A stretch of DNA of 64,000 bases from CAZUZS01 sp964624795. GTDB lineage: Bacteria; Calditrichota; Calditrichia; RBG-13-44-9. Under the pieces are notes generated by a model. The model was given only the letters and a program-made list of their open reading frames with translations, was not told the DNA's origin and searched no databases. Position 1 is the stretch's first letter; the number at the start of each line of letters is the position of its first letter. The translations under genes and the position numbers were made by a program. Location: positions 1 to 64,000 of the forward strand of contig CAZUZS010000019.1 in NCBI GenBank assembly GCA_964624795.1, written 5' to 3'. Below are positions 53,952 to 62,055 of this stretch, in pieces.

Positions 53952-54524
53952 CTATGCATTATACCACATCTTGAGCGCCATGAGAAGCAGGATGACTGCA
54001 AAGCTGATAAAAGTGCTTTTTTCAGAACGAATGGCGGCTGGCACATCGGGCGACACCGGATTTTTCGCGAATACCGGTTTTAGCCGGGGAAGGAATCGCG
54101 GTACCTGTTTGCGGTAATCCAGATATTCCTGGCCGAAGAGGTTTTCCAGCTTGTCTTCTTCCAGTTTGACGATAAGGTGATATTGAATGCCAAAAAATAT
54201 CCAGACTGCAAACAACAGCCAGGGCAGCCAAATATTGGCAATAACCGCAGCCCCGGTGTACATTGCCATATTGCCAATGTAAAGCGGATTGCGCACCCTG
54301 CCAAACGGTCCGCTGGCAACCAGTTGCGGAGCACCTACATTGCGGGTGCGAGTCGCGCCGCCTGCGTAAGCAACACCCCAGATGCGGACCATTTCACCAA
54401 CCACCATAAGTGCCACGCCCCACGAAAACGATTGCAACGAAGGCTGGGCAAAAAATATGACGACGAGAATAAATGGGACCGGTGTAAAACCGCGGTATTT
54501 GAAGAAGAATTGACGAATGTCCAA
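53952..54524 (-). CDS. Isoprenylcysteine carboxyl methyltransferase-like protein
   Basis: 190 residues, four to five hydrophobic helices. The family signature is present: GATRTRNVGAPQLVASGPFG, RVRNPLYIGNMAMYTGAA, and EEDKLENLFGQEYLDYRKQV. These ICMT/PEMT-type membrane methyltransferases use S-adenosylmethionine. In bacteria the substrate is usually unknown and may be a lipid. Only one base separates it from the Gfo/Idh gene, so it is the last gene of that operon. Confidence 0.85.
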   Translation of the reverse strand: MDIRQFFFKYRGFTPVPFILVVIFFAQPSLQSFSWGVALMVVGEMVRIWGVAYAGGATRTRNVGAPQLVASGPFGRVRNPLYIGNMAMYTGAAVIANIWLPWLLFAVWIFFGIQYHLIVKLEEDKLENLFGQEYLDYRKQVPRFLPRLKPVFAKNPVSPDVPAAIRSEKSTFISFAVILLLMALKMWYNA

Positions 54525-54525
54525 G

Positions 54526-55548
54526 TCAGATGCTCCATTGTGTTTTTACAAGATGTGCATGTTCCTCGATATTTTTCAAAATTGCGCGCGCGACCCGCAA
54601 CGCCCGAACACCATCTTTTCCGCTGACGGCAACCGGCTGATCTTTAAGAATGGATTGCAGAAAGAGCGTCAGCTCATAATTCAGTGGATTTATATCCTTT
54701 TTCTCGTAGCGGGTGTAGCGGATTTCCTTTCGATCTTTTCCCTCTCCCACCGACCCAAGCGAGAATGCCAGGTTCTGGCCCTGGTTGTCGGCGGCGGGAT
54801 CGGTTATATGGTAAACCTCACTGGCACCTTCCAGGAAATCCACGGAAATGTAGGCGTTTGGCTGGAAAAAGCGCATCTTGCGCATTTTACGGGTCGAGAT
54901 GCGGCTGGCGGTGACGTTCGCCACACAGCCGTTCTCGAAATTCAGCCGGCAGTTGGCGATGTCCTCGCTGGGCGAAATAATCGAAACACCGCTGGCGTCG
55001 ATGCTTTTTACCGGGCTGTGCACAAAACTCAGGATCAGGTCAATGTCATGTATCATGAGATCCATGACTACCGCTACATCAGTGCCCCGGGGATTGAAGG
55101 TGGAGAGGCGGTGCGATTCAATGAAGAGTGGATCGATTGCAATTCCTTCCAGCGCCAGGAATGCCGGGTTGAAGCGCTCGATATGACCGACCTGCAGTTT
55201 GAGGCCTTTCTCGTCCGCCAGGGCGACAATCTCCTCACCCTGTTCCACTGTTTCAGTAACCGGTTTTTCGATAAAGACGTGCTTACCGGCTTTAATTGCC
55301 TGAAGTGCATACAGGTAATGCGTGATTGTGGGAGTTACAACGCTTACTGCGTCCACTTTTTCCACTAATTTTTCGAATTCCGGAAAGGCCGGCACACCGA
55401 ATTCGTTTTCAATTACGTTGGCGCGTTTTGCATCGGTGTCAAAGATACCGATGAGGTCCGCTTGCGGAATGGCCTTCAGTTGCTGCACATGCCAGCGGCC
55501 AAGATGACCAACACCGGTCACACCGATTTTAATTTTATCTGCTGTCAT
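54526..55548 (-). CDS. Gfo/Idh/MocA-family oxidoreductase
   Basis: 340 residues, starting where the upstream stop ends (ATGA overlap) with AGGAGGAG as Shine-Dalgarno. Rossmann motif GVTGVGHLGRWH, cofactor segment GIFDTDAKRAN, EKPVTETVEQG, then the sugar-binding domain beginning QVGHIERFNPAF. The GH(I/F)ERFNP segment is shared with UDP-GlcNAc 3-dehydrogenases (GnnA) that prepare diamino lipid A precursors, but no GnnB aminotransferase is in the window, so this assignment is only possible. It sits between the GWxTD gene and a membrane methyltransferase. Confidence 0.85.
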   Translation of the reverse strand: MTADKIKIGVTGVGHLGRWHVQQLKAIPQADLIGIFDTDAKRANVIENEFGVPAFPEFEKLVEKVDAVSVVTPTITHYLYALQAIKAGKHVFIEKPVTETVEQGEEIVALADEKGLKLQVGHIERFNPAFLALEGIAIDPLFIESHRLSTFNPRGTDVAVVMDLMIHDIDLILSFVHSPVKSIDASGVSIISPSEDIANCRLNFENGCVANVTASRISTRKMRKMRFFQPNAYISVDFLEGASEVYHITDPAADNQGQNLAFSLGSVGEGKDRKEIRYTRYEKKDINPLNYELTLFLQSILKDQPVAVSGKDGVRALRVARAILKNIEEHAHLVKTQWSI

Positions 55549-56828
55549 GGAGTCGGCTCCTCCTGGTTGTCTATTAGCCGGTAGCGTTTGCGGCCATCCA
55601 GCGCCCGAAAGGTGAATCTCAATTGCTGATCTGGCAGGTTGTATGTCCATTTCATATAGGGATTCACCGGGCTCAGGCTGAGGTCTTCAATTTGGGAAGG
55701 TTTGCCATAAATAACATAAATCTTTCCCGGATCGGTGCGCCATCCGTTTCGCCCTTTTTTACCCCATCTCATATCGGCGGTGTCCACGCGACTGTAAAAT
55801 TCCGCTTCAACTTCGTTGAACGCAGTTGCCGGTGTGGGATCCTTTTCTTTCCAAAAGGCGCGAAATGCATTTTGCTGTTCCTGCTTGTTTCCTTTAGTCA
55901 ACTTTTTGTAAAAGTCTTCCGGCACAATTAGCTGAATGGGCTTGAGGGCATACTCTATATCCCGGATGCTGCGCGGTTTGTTAAACCAGGTGATATGAAA
56001 CGGCAGTTTTTGCCACAAACTATCCCGGCCTGCGCGGTACAGAATGCTGATCAGGTAGTCGCCTTCATCCCATTTTAAGAATGGTGGATAAAGACTGATG
56101 CGGACATTCCGGTTTTCCACTGCGAGGGCTGTGTCTGCCCGGAAGAGCGCCTCGGCAGATTCTTCCCTCGAAATATTGAATTTAACGTTTACCGACGAGC
56201 TGCTATCTGCGAAGATGTTTAGAAAAACGGACAGAGCCTTGTTGAATATAACATCTTCGCGCAAAACCAACGGGCGATCCTGGAACAACGATGGATAGTT
56301 TTGCCTGTTCTGCGATGAATCGCAAAAAACAGGAGGAGAAGCATAGAAGTTGCGTCTTTCCGGCAAGAGGATTTTTAATGCGTACTGCCGGTGCTGATCC
56401 CCCTGTAGATCCTGGTAGATTAATTTCAGATGGTAATTCCCTGCCGGGAGAGAAATTGAGTCCGTCGTTAGAAAAAAGTCTTCCCGGCTGTTGGTCTTCT
56501 CGAAATCGGAGATTAGCAGCGTCGATTCCCAGGTTCGTGAATAAACGGCGTTAGATTTTTCGTTTACTAGGTCAACCTGTATTCTGAAATTTGCAGTGTA
56601 TCCGGCATTTCTCAGGGTAAATTGAAGATAGTCATACATGATGTCTGCCATCAGGTATAACTTGTATTGATTCTCGCCCAGGGCAACAGGGTAGGCGCGA
56701 AACAGAATGGGGTTGATCGAAGCGGATTTACCCGCGCGGTCGTGGCTCCGGTCGACCTGCCGGTATGCATTCTGGCCAAAGAGAAGAAGGCAGGTGAAAA
56801 GGACAATTCCAAAAGAGCGTAACCACAT
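55545..56828 (-). CDS. GWxTD-domain exported protein
   Basis: 427 residues. The start whose ATG is at 56828 is chosen because AAGG lies about six bases upstream and a signal peptide begins there (MWLRSFGIVLFTCLLLFG); ATGs at 56861 and 56879 are alternatives. The C-terminal domain shows GWRTDPGKIYVIYGKP, the GWxTD signature, and ends WTYNLPDQQLRFTFRALDG. The N-terminal 300 residues look beta-rich. The family is common in Acidobacteria and FCB-type lineages and has no settled function. It is the first gene of a three-gene minus-strand operon. Confidence 0.88.
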   Translation of the reverse strand: MWLRSFGIVLFTCLLLFGQNAYRQVDRSHDRAGKSASINPILFRAYPVALGENQYKLYLMADIMYDYLQFTLRNAGYTANFRIQVDLVNEKSNAVYSRTWESTLLISDFEKTNSREDFFLTTDSISLPAGNYHLKLIYQDLQGDQHRQYALKILLPERRNFYASPPVFCDSSQNRQNYPSLFQDRPLVLREDVIFNKALSVFLNIFADSSSSVNVKFNISREESAEALFRADTALAVENRNVRISLYPPFLKWDEGDYLISILYRAGRDSLWQKLPFHITWFNKPRSIRDIEYALKPIQLIVPEDFYKKLTKGNKQEQQNAFRAFWKEKDPTPATAFNEVEAEFYSRVDTADMRWGKKGRNGWRTDPGKIYVIYGKPSQIEDLSLSPVNPYMKWTYNLPDQQLRFTFRALDGRKRYRLIDNQEEPTP

Positions 56829-57022
56829 AGTAAACCTTAATTTTTGGAAAAATATACTCATGCTGCCCCGACAAATCAAGGCGTACCTGTTTTGGCAAAA
56901 AAGGAAGCCGGTTAATCCGGACCACTATTTCCCAAATAACAATTTTAGAAGTTTGGCTTGGTTGATTTCCTGGGCCCGGCAAGCCGGAACTTATCCGTGA
57001 TTTTCACTTAAAATCAACAGGC

Positions 57023-57036
57023 TTGCATAAATGCAA
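57023..57036. promoter_or_regulatory. Palindrome TTGCAT-AA-ATGCAA
   Basis: A perfect 6+6 palindrome covering the -35 box of the candidate promoter. It shares the TTGCA/TGCAA arms with the next palindrome, so both may bind the same regulator. Confidence 0.45.
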
Positions 57037-57053
57037 AGCAAAATGTAAATTTG
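57023..57053 (+). promoter_or_regulatory. Candidate promoter of the rseC-like/panD unit
   Basis: TTGCAT (57023-57028), 17-bp spacer, TAAATTTG (57046-57053). The -10 box matches TAnnTTTG exactly, and the -35 shares its first three bases with TTGACA. It overlaps two palindromes. Confidence 0.55.
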
Positions 57054-57080
57054 CACCGTTTGAATAATATTACGGTGCAA
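57051..57080. promoter_or_regulatory. Inverted repeat TTGCACCGT-N12-ACGGTGCAA
   Basis: A perfect 9-bp inverted repeat that begins in the -10 box and covers the expected transcription start. It could be an operator or a 5'-leader hairpin. There is no T-tract, so termination is unlikely. Confidence 0.55.
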
Positions 57081-57115
57081 GGAAGAAATTTTATACGGAA
57101 TTCGGAGAAAGCAGC

Positions 57116-57541
57116 ATGTTGGAGCGCGGCGTGGTTGTAAGTAATAATGAGAACGGTGTAGATGTTCAGATGCAGCCGTCCGCCTCCTGTGAAGGATGCA
57201 ACGTGTGTTTTATGGATAAAAGCAAGCTGCAGACTGTCCATGTAAATCAAAAGGTTTCGGCACAGCCGGGAGACTTTGTAGAGATAGAAGTCTCTCCGGG
57301 ATTTGCGGTCAAGTCTGCATTTCTCATTTTTTTTCTGCCGCTGCTTATGCTGCTTGCAGGCTATTTCATTTTTCAATCTTTTCATGGAATTCCTGTGTCA
57401 AATCCGTTGTACCGGGGAATTCTTGGTGGAATAGGTGCGATGGTCGCAACCTACATTGGGGTTTATTATTACGACAAGCACCTGCAAAAATCCACCGCTG
57501 CAAAGCAGGTCAGGATCGTGCAAGTGCTAAAATCTTTTTAG
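57116..57541 (+). CDS. RseC/MucC-like membrane protein
   Basis: 141 residues. The N-terminal domain (MLERGVVVSNNENGVDVQMQ, then CEGCNVC) and the following beta stretch match the RseC_MucC family. Two transmembrane helices follow (FLIFFLPLLMLLAGYFIF and GILGGIGAMVATYIGVYYY). The family includes RseC, a sigma-E modulator and SoxR-reducing system component in Proteobacteria, and is often found with Rnf complexes. None is visible here. The three Cys may bind metal. GGAGAAAGCAGC precedes the ATG. panD follows after 39 bases. Confidence 0.85.
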   Translation: MLERGVVVSNNENGVDVQMQPSASCEGCNVCFMDKSKLQTVHVNQKVSAQPGDFVEIEVSPGFAVKSAFLIFFLPLLMLLAGYFIFQSFHGIPVSNPLYRGILGGIGAMVATYIGVYYYDKHLQKSTAAKQVRIVQVLKSF

Positions 57542-57580
57542 ACTGACGGTAGTGAATTTGACAGAAATGGTATTTTGTTT

Positions 57581-57943
57581 ATGTTTCGAGAATTTTTAAA
57601 AGCAAAAATACACCGGGCAACAATTACCGAATCCAATCTTCACTACACCGGTTCTCTGACCATCGATGAAGAGTTGATGGAAAAAGCGGGTATTGCGCCC
57701 AACGAGCGAATTCATGTATTTAATATCAATACCGGTTCCCGATTTGAAACATACGCGCTCCCGGGGGAAAAAGGGGGGCGTAAGATCGGCCTTAACGGCG
57801 CCGCCGCTCGCATGGGAGAAATTGGCGATCTGATCATAATCGTGAGTTATTGTTATCTCTCCGAAGATGAAATCCCGGGACACAAGTCCAGGGTGGTGGT
57901 GCTGGGAGAAGATAACCGGATCGAAGAAGTTTTCGAAAAATAA
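57581..57943 (+). CDS. panD: Aspartate 1-decarboxylase
   Basis: 120 residues. It forms beta-alanine from aspartate for pantothenate and CoA synthesis. Start MFREFLKAKIHRATITESNL, then HYTGSLTID, where cleavage at Gly-Ser produces the pyruvoyl cofactor, and later NGAAARMGEIGDLIIIVSY. The ATG at 57581 is preferred to the upstream TTG (57575). The pre-protein is the usual length. It is probably co-transcribed with the RseC-like gene. Confidence 0.95.
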   Translation: MFREFLKAKIHRATITESNLHYTGSLTIDEELMEKAGIAPNERIHVFNINTGSRFETYALPGEKGGRKIGLNGAAARMGEIGDLIIIVSYCYLSEDEIPGHKSRVVVLGEDNRIEEVFEK

Positions 57944-58094
57944 GGGGTGACGATACCGCCGCCAAAAGCTGCCAGATTACGCGGACACCTGTTATAACCT
58001 GAAGGCATTCCAAATTTCCCGATTTCGTGGGAAACACTTCAAAATAATTATTTCTTGATTCAATCTTCATTGCCGGAATACATTATCATTCTCA

Positions 58095-58754
58095 ATGAGA
58101 AAAAAGCTTACTCAAAATTTGATCCTATTTTTTGCCACGATTGTCAGCCGGCCATTGCTTACCATGTTCAGGATGAGCTTGTCCATCCGGATAAAGAACG
58201 GCCACTATGTAAAAGAATGCCGCAGGCAGGGCGAAAATTTCATCTTGAGCTTCTGGCACGAAAATATGATCCTGCCGCTGCTGGTTCATGAGGGAGATGG
58301 GATTCACGTGCTGGTAAGTCAACACTTTGACGGGGAAGTGATTGCCCGCGTCCTGCATTCTTATGGTTCCCGCACGGTGCGCGGCTCCAGCACACGGGGT
58401 GGCGGCCTGGCATACCGTCGTATGAAAAATGCGATGAAATTCGGAAAATTCGAAGCGGCTTTCACACCCGACGGACCAACCGGCCCGCGCCGCAGAATGA
58501 AACTGGGCGCAGTTCGGCTGGCCGCTGAAACCGGCGTTCCGATCATTTCCATGGGAGTTGCCGCCAGCCGTTTCCGGCGGCTGGGAAGCTGGGACCGGTT
58601 GTTGCTCATCTTGCCTTTCTCCCGCTGTGCTCTGGTTTACGGGAAACCGTTTTATGTTCCCAAACAAGCCGGGCTTAAGGCGCTAAAATACATGTGCGAT
58701 GAATTGACGGCTCAAACCAACCAACTGGACCAGGAGGCGCAGGCGTGTCTGTGA
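58095..58754 (+). CDS. DUF374 lysophospholipid acyltransferase-like protein
   Basis: 219 residues. The N-terminus has one hydrophobic segment (LILFFATIVSRPLLTMF). Motifs: ILSFWHENMILPLLV (the HxxxD-like acyltransferase His in FWHE), LVSQHFDGEVIARVL, RGSSTRGG, and AAFTPDGPTGPRR. DUF374 proteins are acyltransferase-fold enzymes often found next to lipid A genes, and lpxK overlaps its end by ten bases. I infer a role in lipid A acylation. It is membrane-associated. Confidence 0.85.
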   Translation: MRKKLTQNLILFFATIVSRPLLTMFRMSLSIRIKNGHYVKECRRQGENFILSFWHENMILPLLVHEGDGIHVLVSQHFDGEVIARVLHSYGSRTVRGSSTRGGGLAYRRMKNAMKFGKFEAAFTPDGPTGPRRRMKLGAVRLAAETGVPIISMGVAASRFRRLGSWDRLLLILPFSRCALVYGKPFYVPKQAGLKALKYMCDELTAQTNQLDQEAQACL

Positions 58755-59824
58755 TCCGGATAATCCTGGGAGCGCTGTTATTCCCGTTCGTTGTGCTATA
58801 TACTTACGCCGTTTCCCTTCGAAACAGGCTTTATGACTGCGGATGGTTAAAATCCTGCAATATTAAAGCGACGGTAATCAGTGTGGGGAGCATTCAAATG
58901 GGCGGCGCCGGCAAAACGCCGTTTGTGGAATACCTGGCGGAAAAACTGTTAAAGATGAATCACCAGCCGGCTATTCTCACGCGAGGTTATCGTCGCGGTA
59001 TTAAAGATCAGGTCATTGTCCATCCAGGTAATCGTTCTGAAATATCGCCGGAGATGGTAGGGGACGAGCCGCTTTTGCTGTCCGCGAATCTGCCCGACGT
59101 GATTTTGGGAGTGGATGCGGACCGCTGCCGAAGCGCTGCGGCAATTCTGCAAATCCAGCCTGATATTACGTTTCTGCTTGATGACGGTTTTCAGCACCGC
59201 CGAATGCCCCGCCAATTAGACATTGCATTGATCGATGTTTCCCGCTGGTCGGGTTGGCCGCTGTTGTTCCCAATAACACATTTTCGGGATGTAAAATCCT
59301 CCCTGAGACGGGCGGGCATTTTCATACTTACTCGCAGCGAAGGGCTGAAAGAAAAGACGACTTCCCTAAAACGGGCTTTGGCATCTTTGGGCAAGGCGCC
59401 GGTTCTGACCGCGATCATATCTCCGCTTTGCCTGAAATCGCTGGATGGTTCCGAAGAATTTCGGCTGGAATCGGTGCGCGGTAAGAAGGTATCGGCATTT
59501 TGCGGTCTGGCGAACAACCGTCAATTTTTCCAGATGGTTGAGAATTTAGGGGCAAAGCTGTGTGCCGAACGAGATTTCCCCGATCACCATCGCTATTCAG
59601 CGAGCGATTTGGAAATGATAACGGATATCTCCGGGCGAGCTGGTGCGGAGCTGATTGTCACCACTCAAAAGGATGCTGTGAAAATTGCCGGGCTGAAAAA
59701 TCCCGCAAACATCCCCGTTTTTTTTCTGAAAATCGGGATTCGGCTGGACGAAGAACAAGCGTTGGATGAGGCGCTGTTAACGGTTTTGCAGAGCACTCAA
59801 GTTGGTTCCGGAAAATCCAATTAG
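58745..59824 (+). CDS. lpxK: Tetraacyldisaccharide 4'-kinase
   Basis: 359 residues from a GTG that overlaps the DUF374 gene. It phosphorylates the 4' position of the lipid A precursor at the inner-membrane surface. An N-terminal hydrophobic helix (IILGALLFPFVVLYTYAVSL) precedes the P-loop SIQMGGAGKTPFVEYLAEKL. LTRGYRR, VGDEPLLL, and LLDDGFQHRRMPRQLDIALID are diagnostic. FCGLANNRQFFQ and FPDHHRYSASDL follow in the C-terminal part. It shows the organism makes lipid A. Confidence 0.95.
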   Translation: MSVIRIILGALLFPFVVLYTYAVSLRNRLYDCGWLKSCNIKATVISVGSIQMGGAGKTPFVEYLAEKLLKMNHQPAILTRGYRRGIKDQVIVHPGNRSEISPEMVGDEPLLLSANLPDVILGVDADRCRSAAAILQIQPDITFLLDDGFQHRRMPRQLDIALIDVSRWSGWPLLFPITHFRDVKSSLRRAGIFILTRSEGLKEKTTSLKRALASLGKAPVLTAIISPLCLKSLDGSEEFRLESVRGKKVSAFCGLANNRQFFQMVENLGAKLCAERDFPDHHRYSASDLEMITDISGRAGAELIVTTQKDAVKIAGLKNPANIPVFFLKIGIRLDEEQALDEALLTVLQSTQVGSGKSN

Positions 59825-59827
59825 GTA

Positions 59828-59858
59828 TTGACATACCGGGGAATACATATTATATTTG
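59828..59858 (+). promoter_or_regulatory. Promoter of tRNA-fMet
   Basis: TTGACA (59828-59833), 17-bp spacer, TATATTTG (59851-59858). The mature tRNA begins 15 bases downstream of the -10 box. This is an exact TTGACA-17-TAnnTTTG match. Confidence 0.85.
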
Positions 59859-59872
59859 CCACGCAATTTGAT

Positions 59873-59946
<74 letters not shown>

Positions 59947-59954
59947 CAAATCTT

Positions 59955-59984
59955 CTGTCCCATTAATCTGGGGCAGTTTTTTTT
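59955..59984 (+). terminator. Terminator after tRNA-fMet
   Basis: CTGTCCC/GGGGCAG stem (one G-T pair) with an 8-base loop and a run of eight T. It separates the two tRNA genes. Confidence 0.8.
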
Positions 59985-59990
59985 CAGCCT

Positions 59991-60064
59991 GGCGGCGTAG
60001 CTCAGTCGGTTAGAGCATCGGAATCATAATCCGAGTGTCCGGGGTTCGAATCCCTGCGCCGCTA
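59991..60064 (+). tRNA. tRNA-Met, elongator (anticodon CAT)
   Basis: Acceptor GGCGGCG/CGCCGCT with a terminal G-U, D arm GCTC...GAGC, anticodon arm TCGGA-ATCATAA-TCCGA, T arm CGGGG-TTCGAAT-CCCTG, discriminator A, no CCA. It has no initiator features. It resembles elongator tRNA-Met of Bacteroidetes/Chlorobi more than tRNA-Ile2, but a CAT anticodon tRNA cannot be fully told from tRNA-Ile(CAT) by eye. Confidence 0.85.
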
Positions 60065-60087
60065 CTCTGTTTTAAGCCTTCCTTAAA

Positions 60088-61512
60088 ATGAAAAGTCATC
60101 TTAAAAATCGCTTTGCAGAATTTGCTGCCCGGCGAGACCTTTTTCTGCCCGGTGAAAAAATACTGGTGGCGGTCAGCGGCGGTGTGGATTCGATGGTCCT
60201 GCTGCACTTATTATTGGAATGGAAACAGCATTTCAAAATAGAATTGGGAGTGGTGCATTTGCATCACGGCATCCGCGGGTTGGAAGCGGACAAAGATCGG
60301 CAATTTGTGGAGAGCGCTGCGCAGTCGTTGAATCTCCCCTGCTACATCATTGAACAGTCGGTTCCGGAATATGCCAGGGAAAAGAAACTGTCGCTGGAGG
60401 AAGCCGGCCATCAATTGCGGGAACGCCTTTTCGAGGAGATTACCCGCAAACATGATTACCAGCGAATTGCGACCGCCCACCACGCAGATGACCAGGCGGA
60501 AACCGTTTTACTGCGGCTTTTGTCCGGAACCGGTTTGCAGGGGCTGCGCGGTATTCGGCTCAAGAGGGGGCTGTGGATCAGGCCGCTTTTGTTTGCCACT
60601 CGCCATGAGATCGAAGAATTCGCAGAAACCCGGGATATTTTATTCAGAATAGATGCTTCGAACCTGGATGAAAAAATACCGCGAAACAAGATTCGCCACA
60701 AACTCCTGCCGCTTCTGAAAGCCGATTACAACCCGGAAATTGCACGGCATTTGAGCCAATTTTCGGACATCCTGGCAGAATGGGACGATTATCTTGAAAA
60801 TGAAATTATGCAGGCGGTGAAAAACGGTATTATCACTATCTTTAAAAATAAAATTAGCCTTGAAATACCTTCGTTTAACCTCTATTTTTCTTGGATAAAA
60901 ATCCGGATTTTAGAGCATATCTTGAATTTGCTCTCGGAGAATCCGGTTAACGTAAATTACCGGCGGTTTTCAGATTTCATCAACTGGCTGGAGAGGGGAA
61001 ATACAGGGAGCGAGTTTCAATGGGGAGAGGGTATTTGGAGCGCAAAAAAAACCGCCAGTGCAGTATTCTACAGGCAGCGGGAGATTGAAGCTGAAATGGA
61101 TATTTCCATATTTCCGGATGTCTGGTTTGATCTTCCGGAAAATGGAGTGCGGTTAAAACTTTCAAAGGCTAGGGAGGAGGAGATCGGTCTTCGGGTAGGC
61201 CACAACGAGGAATTTGTTGACGGCACCGATTTCAGGTTCCCCCTTCTGGTGAGAAACTGGAAGGCAGGCGACCGCTTCATGCCGTTAGGCTTTCCCAACG
61301 AAAAGTTGGTGAGCGATTTCCTGACTGACCGGAAGGTTGGGCAGCCGGAGCGCCGGCACGTAAAGGTTTTGATAAACAAGAATGAAATCGTGGCGATTTT
61401 GGGGTTTCAGATAAGTGAGCGATATCGTGTTGGCCGGAATCGAAAAAATGTTTATCGCTTAAAACTAAAAACTGTTGATGGAAATGGGAGAGATAATATT
61501 GAAAGTCGATGA
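60088..61512 (+). CDS. tilS: tRNA(Ile)-lysidine synthetase
   Basis: 474 residues. It modifies C34 of tRNA-Ile(CAT) to lysidine so that it reads AUA. PP-loop motif SGGVDS (30-35), then GVVHLHHGIRG, and TAHHADDQAETVLLRLLSGTG. The N-terminal half is the N-type ATP pyrophosphatase and the C-terminal part (LVRNWKAGDRFMPLGF, KVLINK) is the TilS C-domain. It lies directly behind tRNA genes with anticodon CAT and is followed by hpt and ftsH, a gene order conserved in many bacteria, including Bacillus. Confidence 0.95.
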   Translation: MKSHLKNRFAEFAARRDLFLPGEKILVAVSGGVDSMVLLHLLLEWKQHFKIELGVVHLHHGIRGLEADKDRQFVESAAQSLNLPCYIIEQSVPEYAREKKLSLEEAGHQLRERLFEEITRKHDYQRIATAHHADDQAETVLLRLLSGTGLQGLRGIRLKRGLWIRPLLFATRHEIEEFAETRDILFRIDASNLDEKIPRNKIRHKLLPLLKADYNPEIARHLSQFSDILAEWDDYLENEIMQAVKNGIITIFKNKISLEIPSFNLYFSWIKIRILEHILNLLSENPVNVNYRRFSDFINWLERGNTGSEFQWGEGIWSAKKTASAVFYRQREIEAEMDISIFPDVWFDLPENGVRLKLSKAREEEIGLRVGHNEEFVDGTDFRFPLLVRNWKAGDRFMPLGFPNEKLVSDFLTDRKVGQPERRHVKVLINKNEIVAILGFQISERYRVGRNRKNVYRLKLKTVDGNGRDNIESR

Positions 61513-62032
61513 TCTTGAGTTCGAAGTTTTGCTGAGTGAAGCGAAAATCCAGGCGCGTATTAAGGAAATGGCTGATGAAATTTCCCGGGACTACAAAGAT
61601 AAAACGCCAATATTTGTGGGCGTACTGAATGGTGCCATCCTGTTTTTGGCCGATCTGATCCGCAAGTTGAGTGTGGAATGTGAAATCGATTTTATAAAAA
61701 TCTCCAGTTACGGAGACGAACGGGTCTCGTCCGGGCAAATCACCATGATCAAGGACTTTAGTGCCGACCTGCATGGCCGGGATATTATCGTGGTGGAGGA
61801 TATCGTTGACTCCGGACTTTCGATCAGCTATCTCAAGAGAAGAATCGAAAGCATGAAACCTGCAAGCGTAAAATTTGTATCACTATTGGTGAAAAAGGAT
61901 TGTGCCAAAGTTCCACTGACCCTCGATTATGTTGGCTTCGAGATCGAAAATAAATTTGTGATTGGTTATGGCCTCGACCTGGCACAAAAGAAAAGGAACC
62001 TGGGAGCGATTTATCAGATCAAGGAGCAGTAA
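61484..62032 (+). CDS. hpt: Hypoxanthine phosphoribosyltransferase
   Basis: 182 residues from the ATG at 61484. Candidates at 61475 (TTG), 61478 (ATG) and 61499 (TTG, with GGAGA eight bases upstream) remain open; all overlap the tilS end. It salvages hypoxanthine and guanine with PRPP. The PRPP-binding motif is IIVVEDIVDSGLSISYL, and PIFVGVLNGAILFLADLIR and FIKISSYGD are further family segments. Position between tilS and ftsH supports the call. Confidence 0.95.
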   Translation: MGEIILKVDDLEFEVLLSEAKIQARIKEMADEISRDYKDKTPIFVGVLNGAILFLADLIRKLSVECEIDFIKISSYGDERVSSGQITMIKDFSADLHGRDIIVVEDIVDSGLSISYLKRRIESMKPASVKFVSLLVKKDCAKVPLTLDYVGFEIENKFVIGYGLDLAQKKRNLGAIYQIKEQ

Positions 62033-62055
62033 AGTCACAAGAAAAGGAATTATTT

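Noticed and set aside
54517..55368. 283-codon plus-strand frame over the Gfo/Idh gene
   Set aside because: Antisense to a gene with a Rossmann motif, Shine-Dalgarno and operon context.
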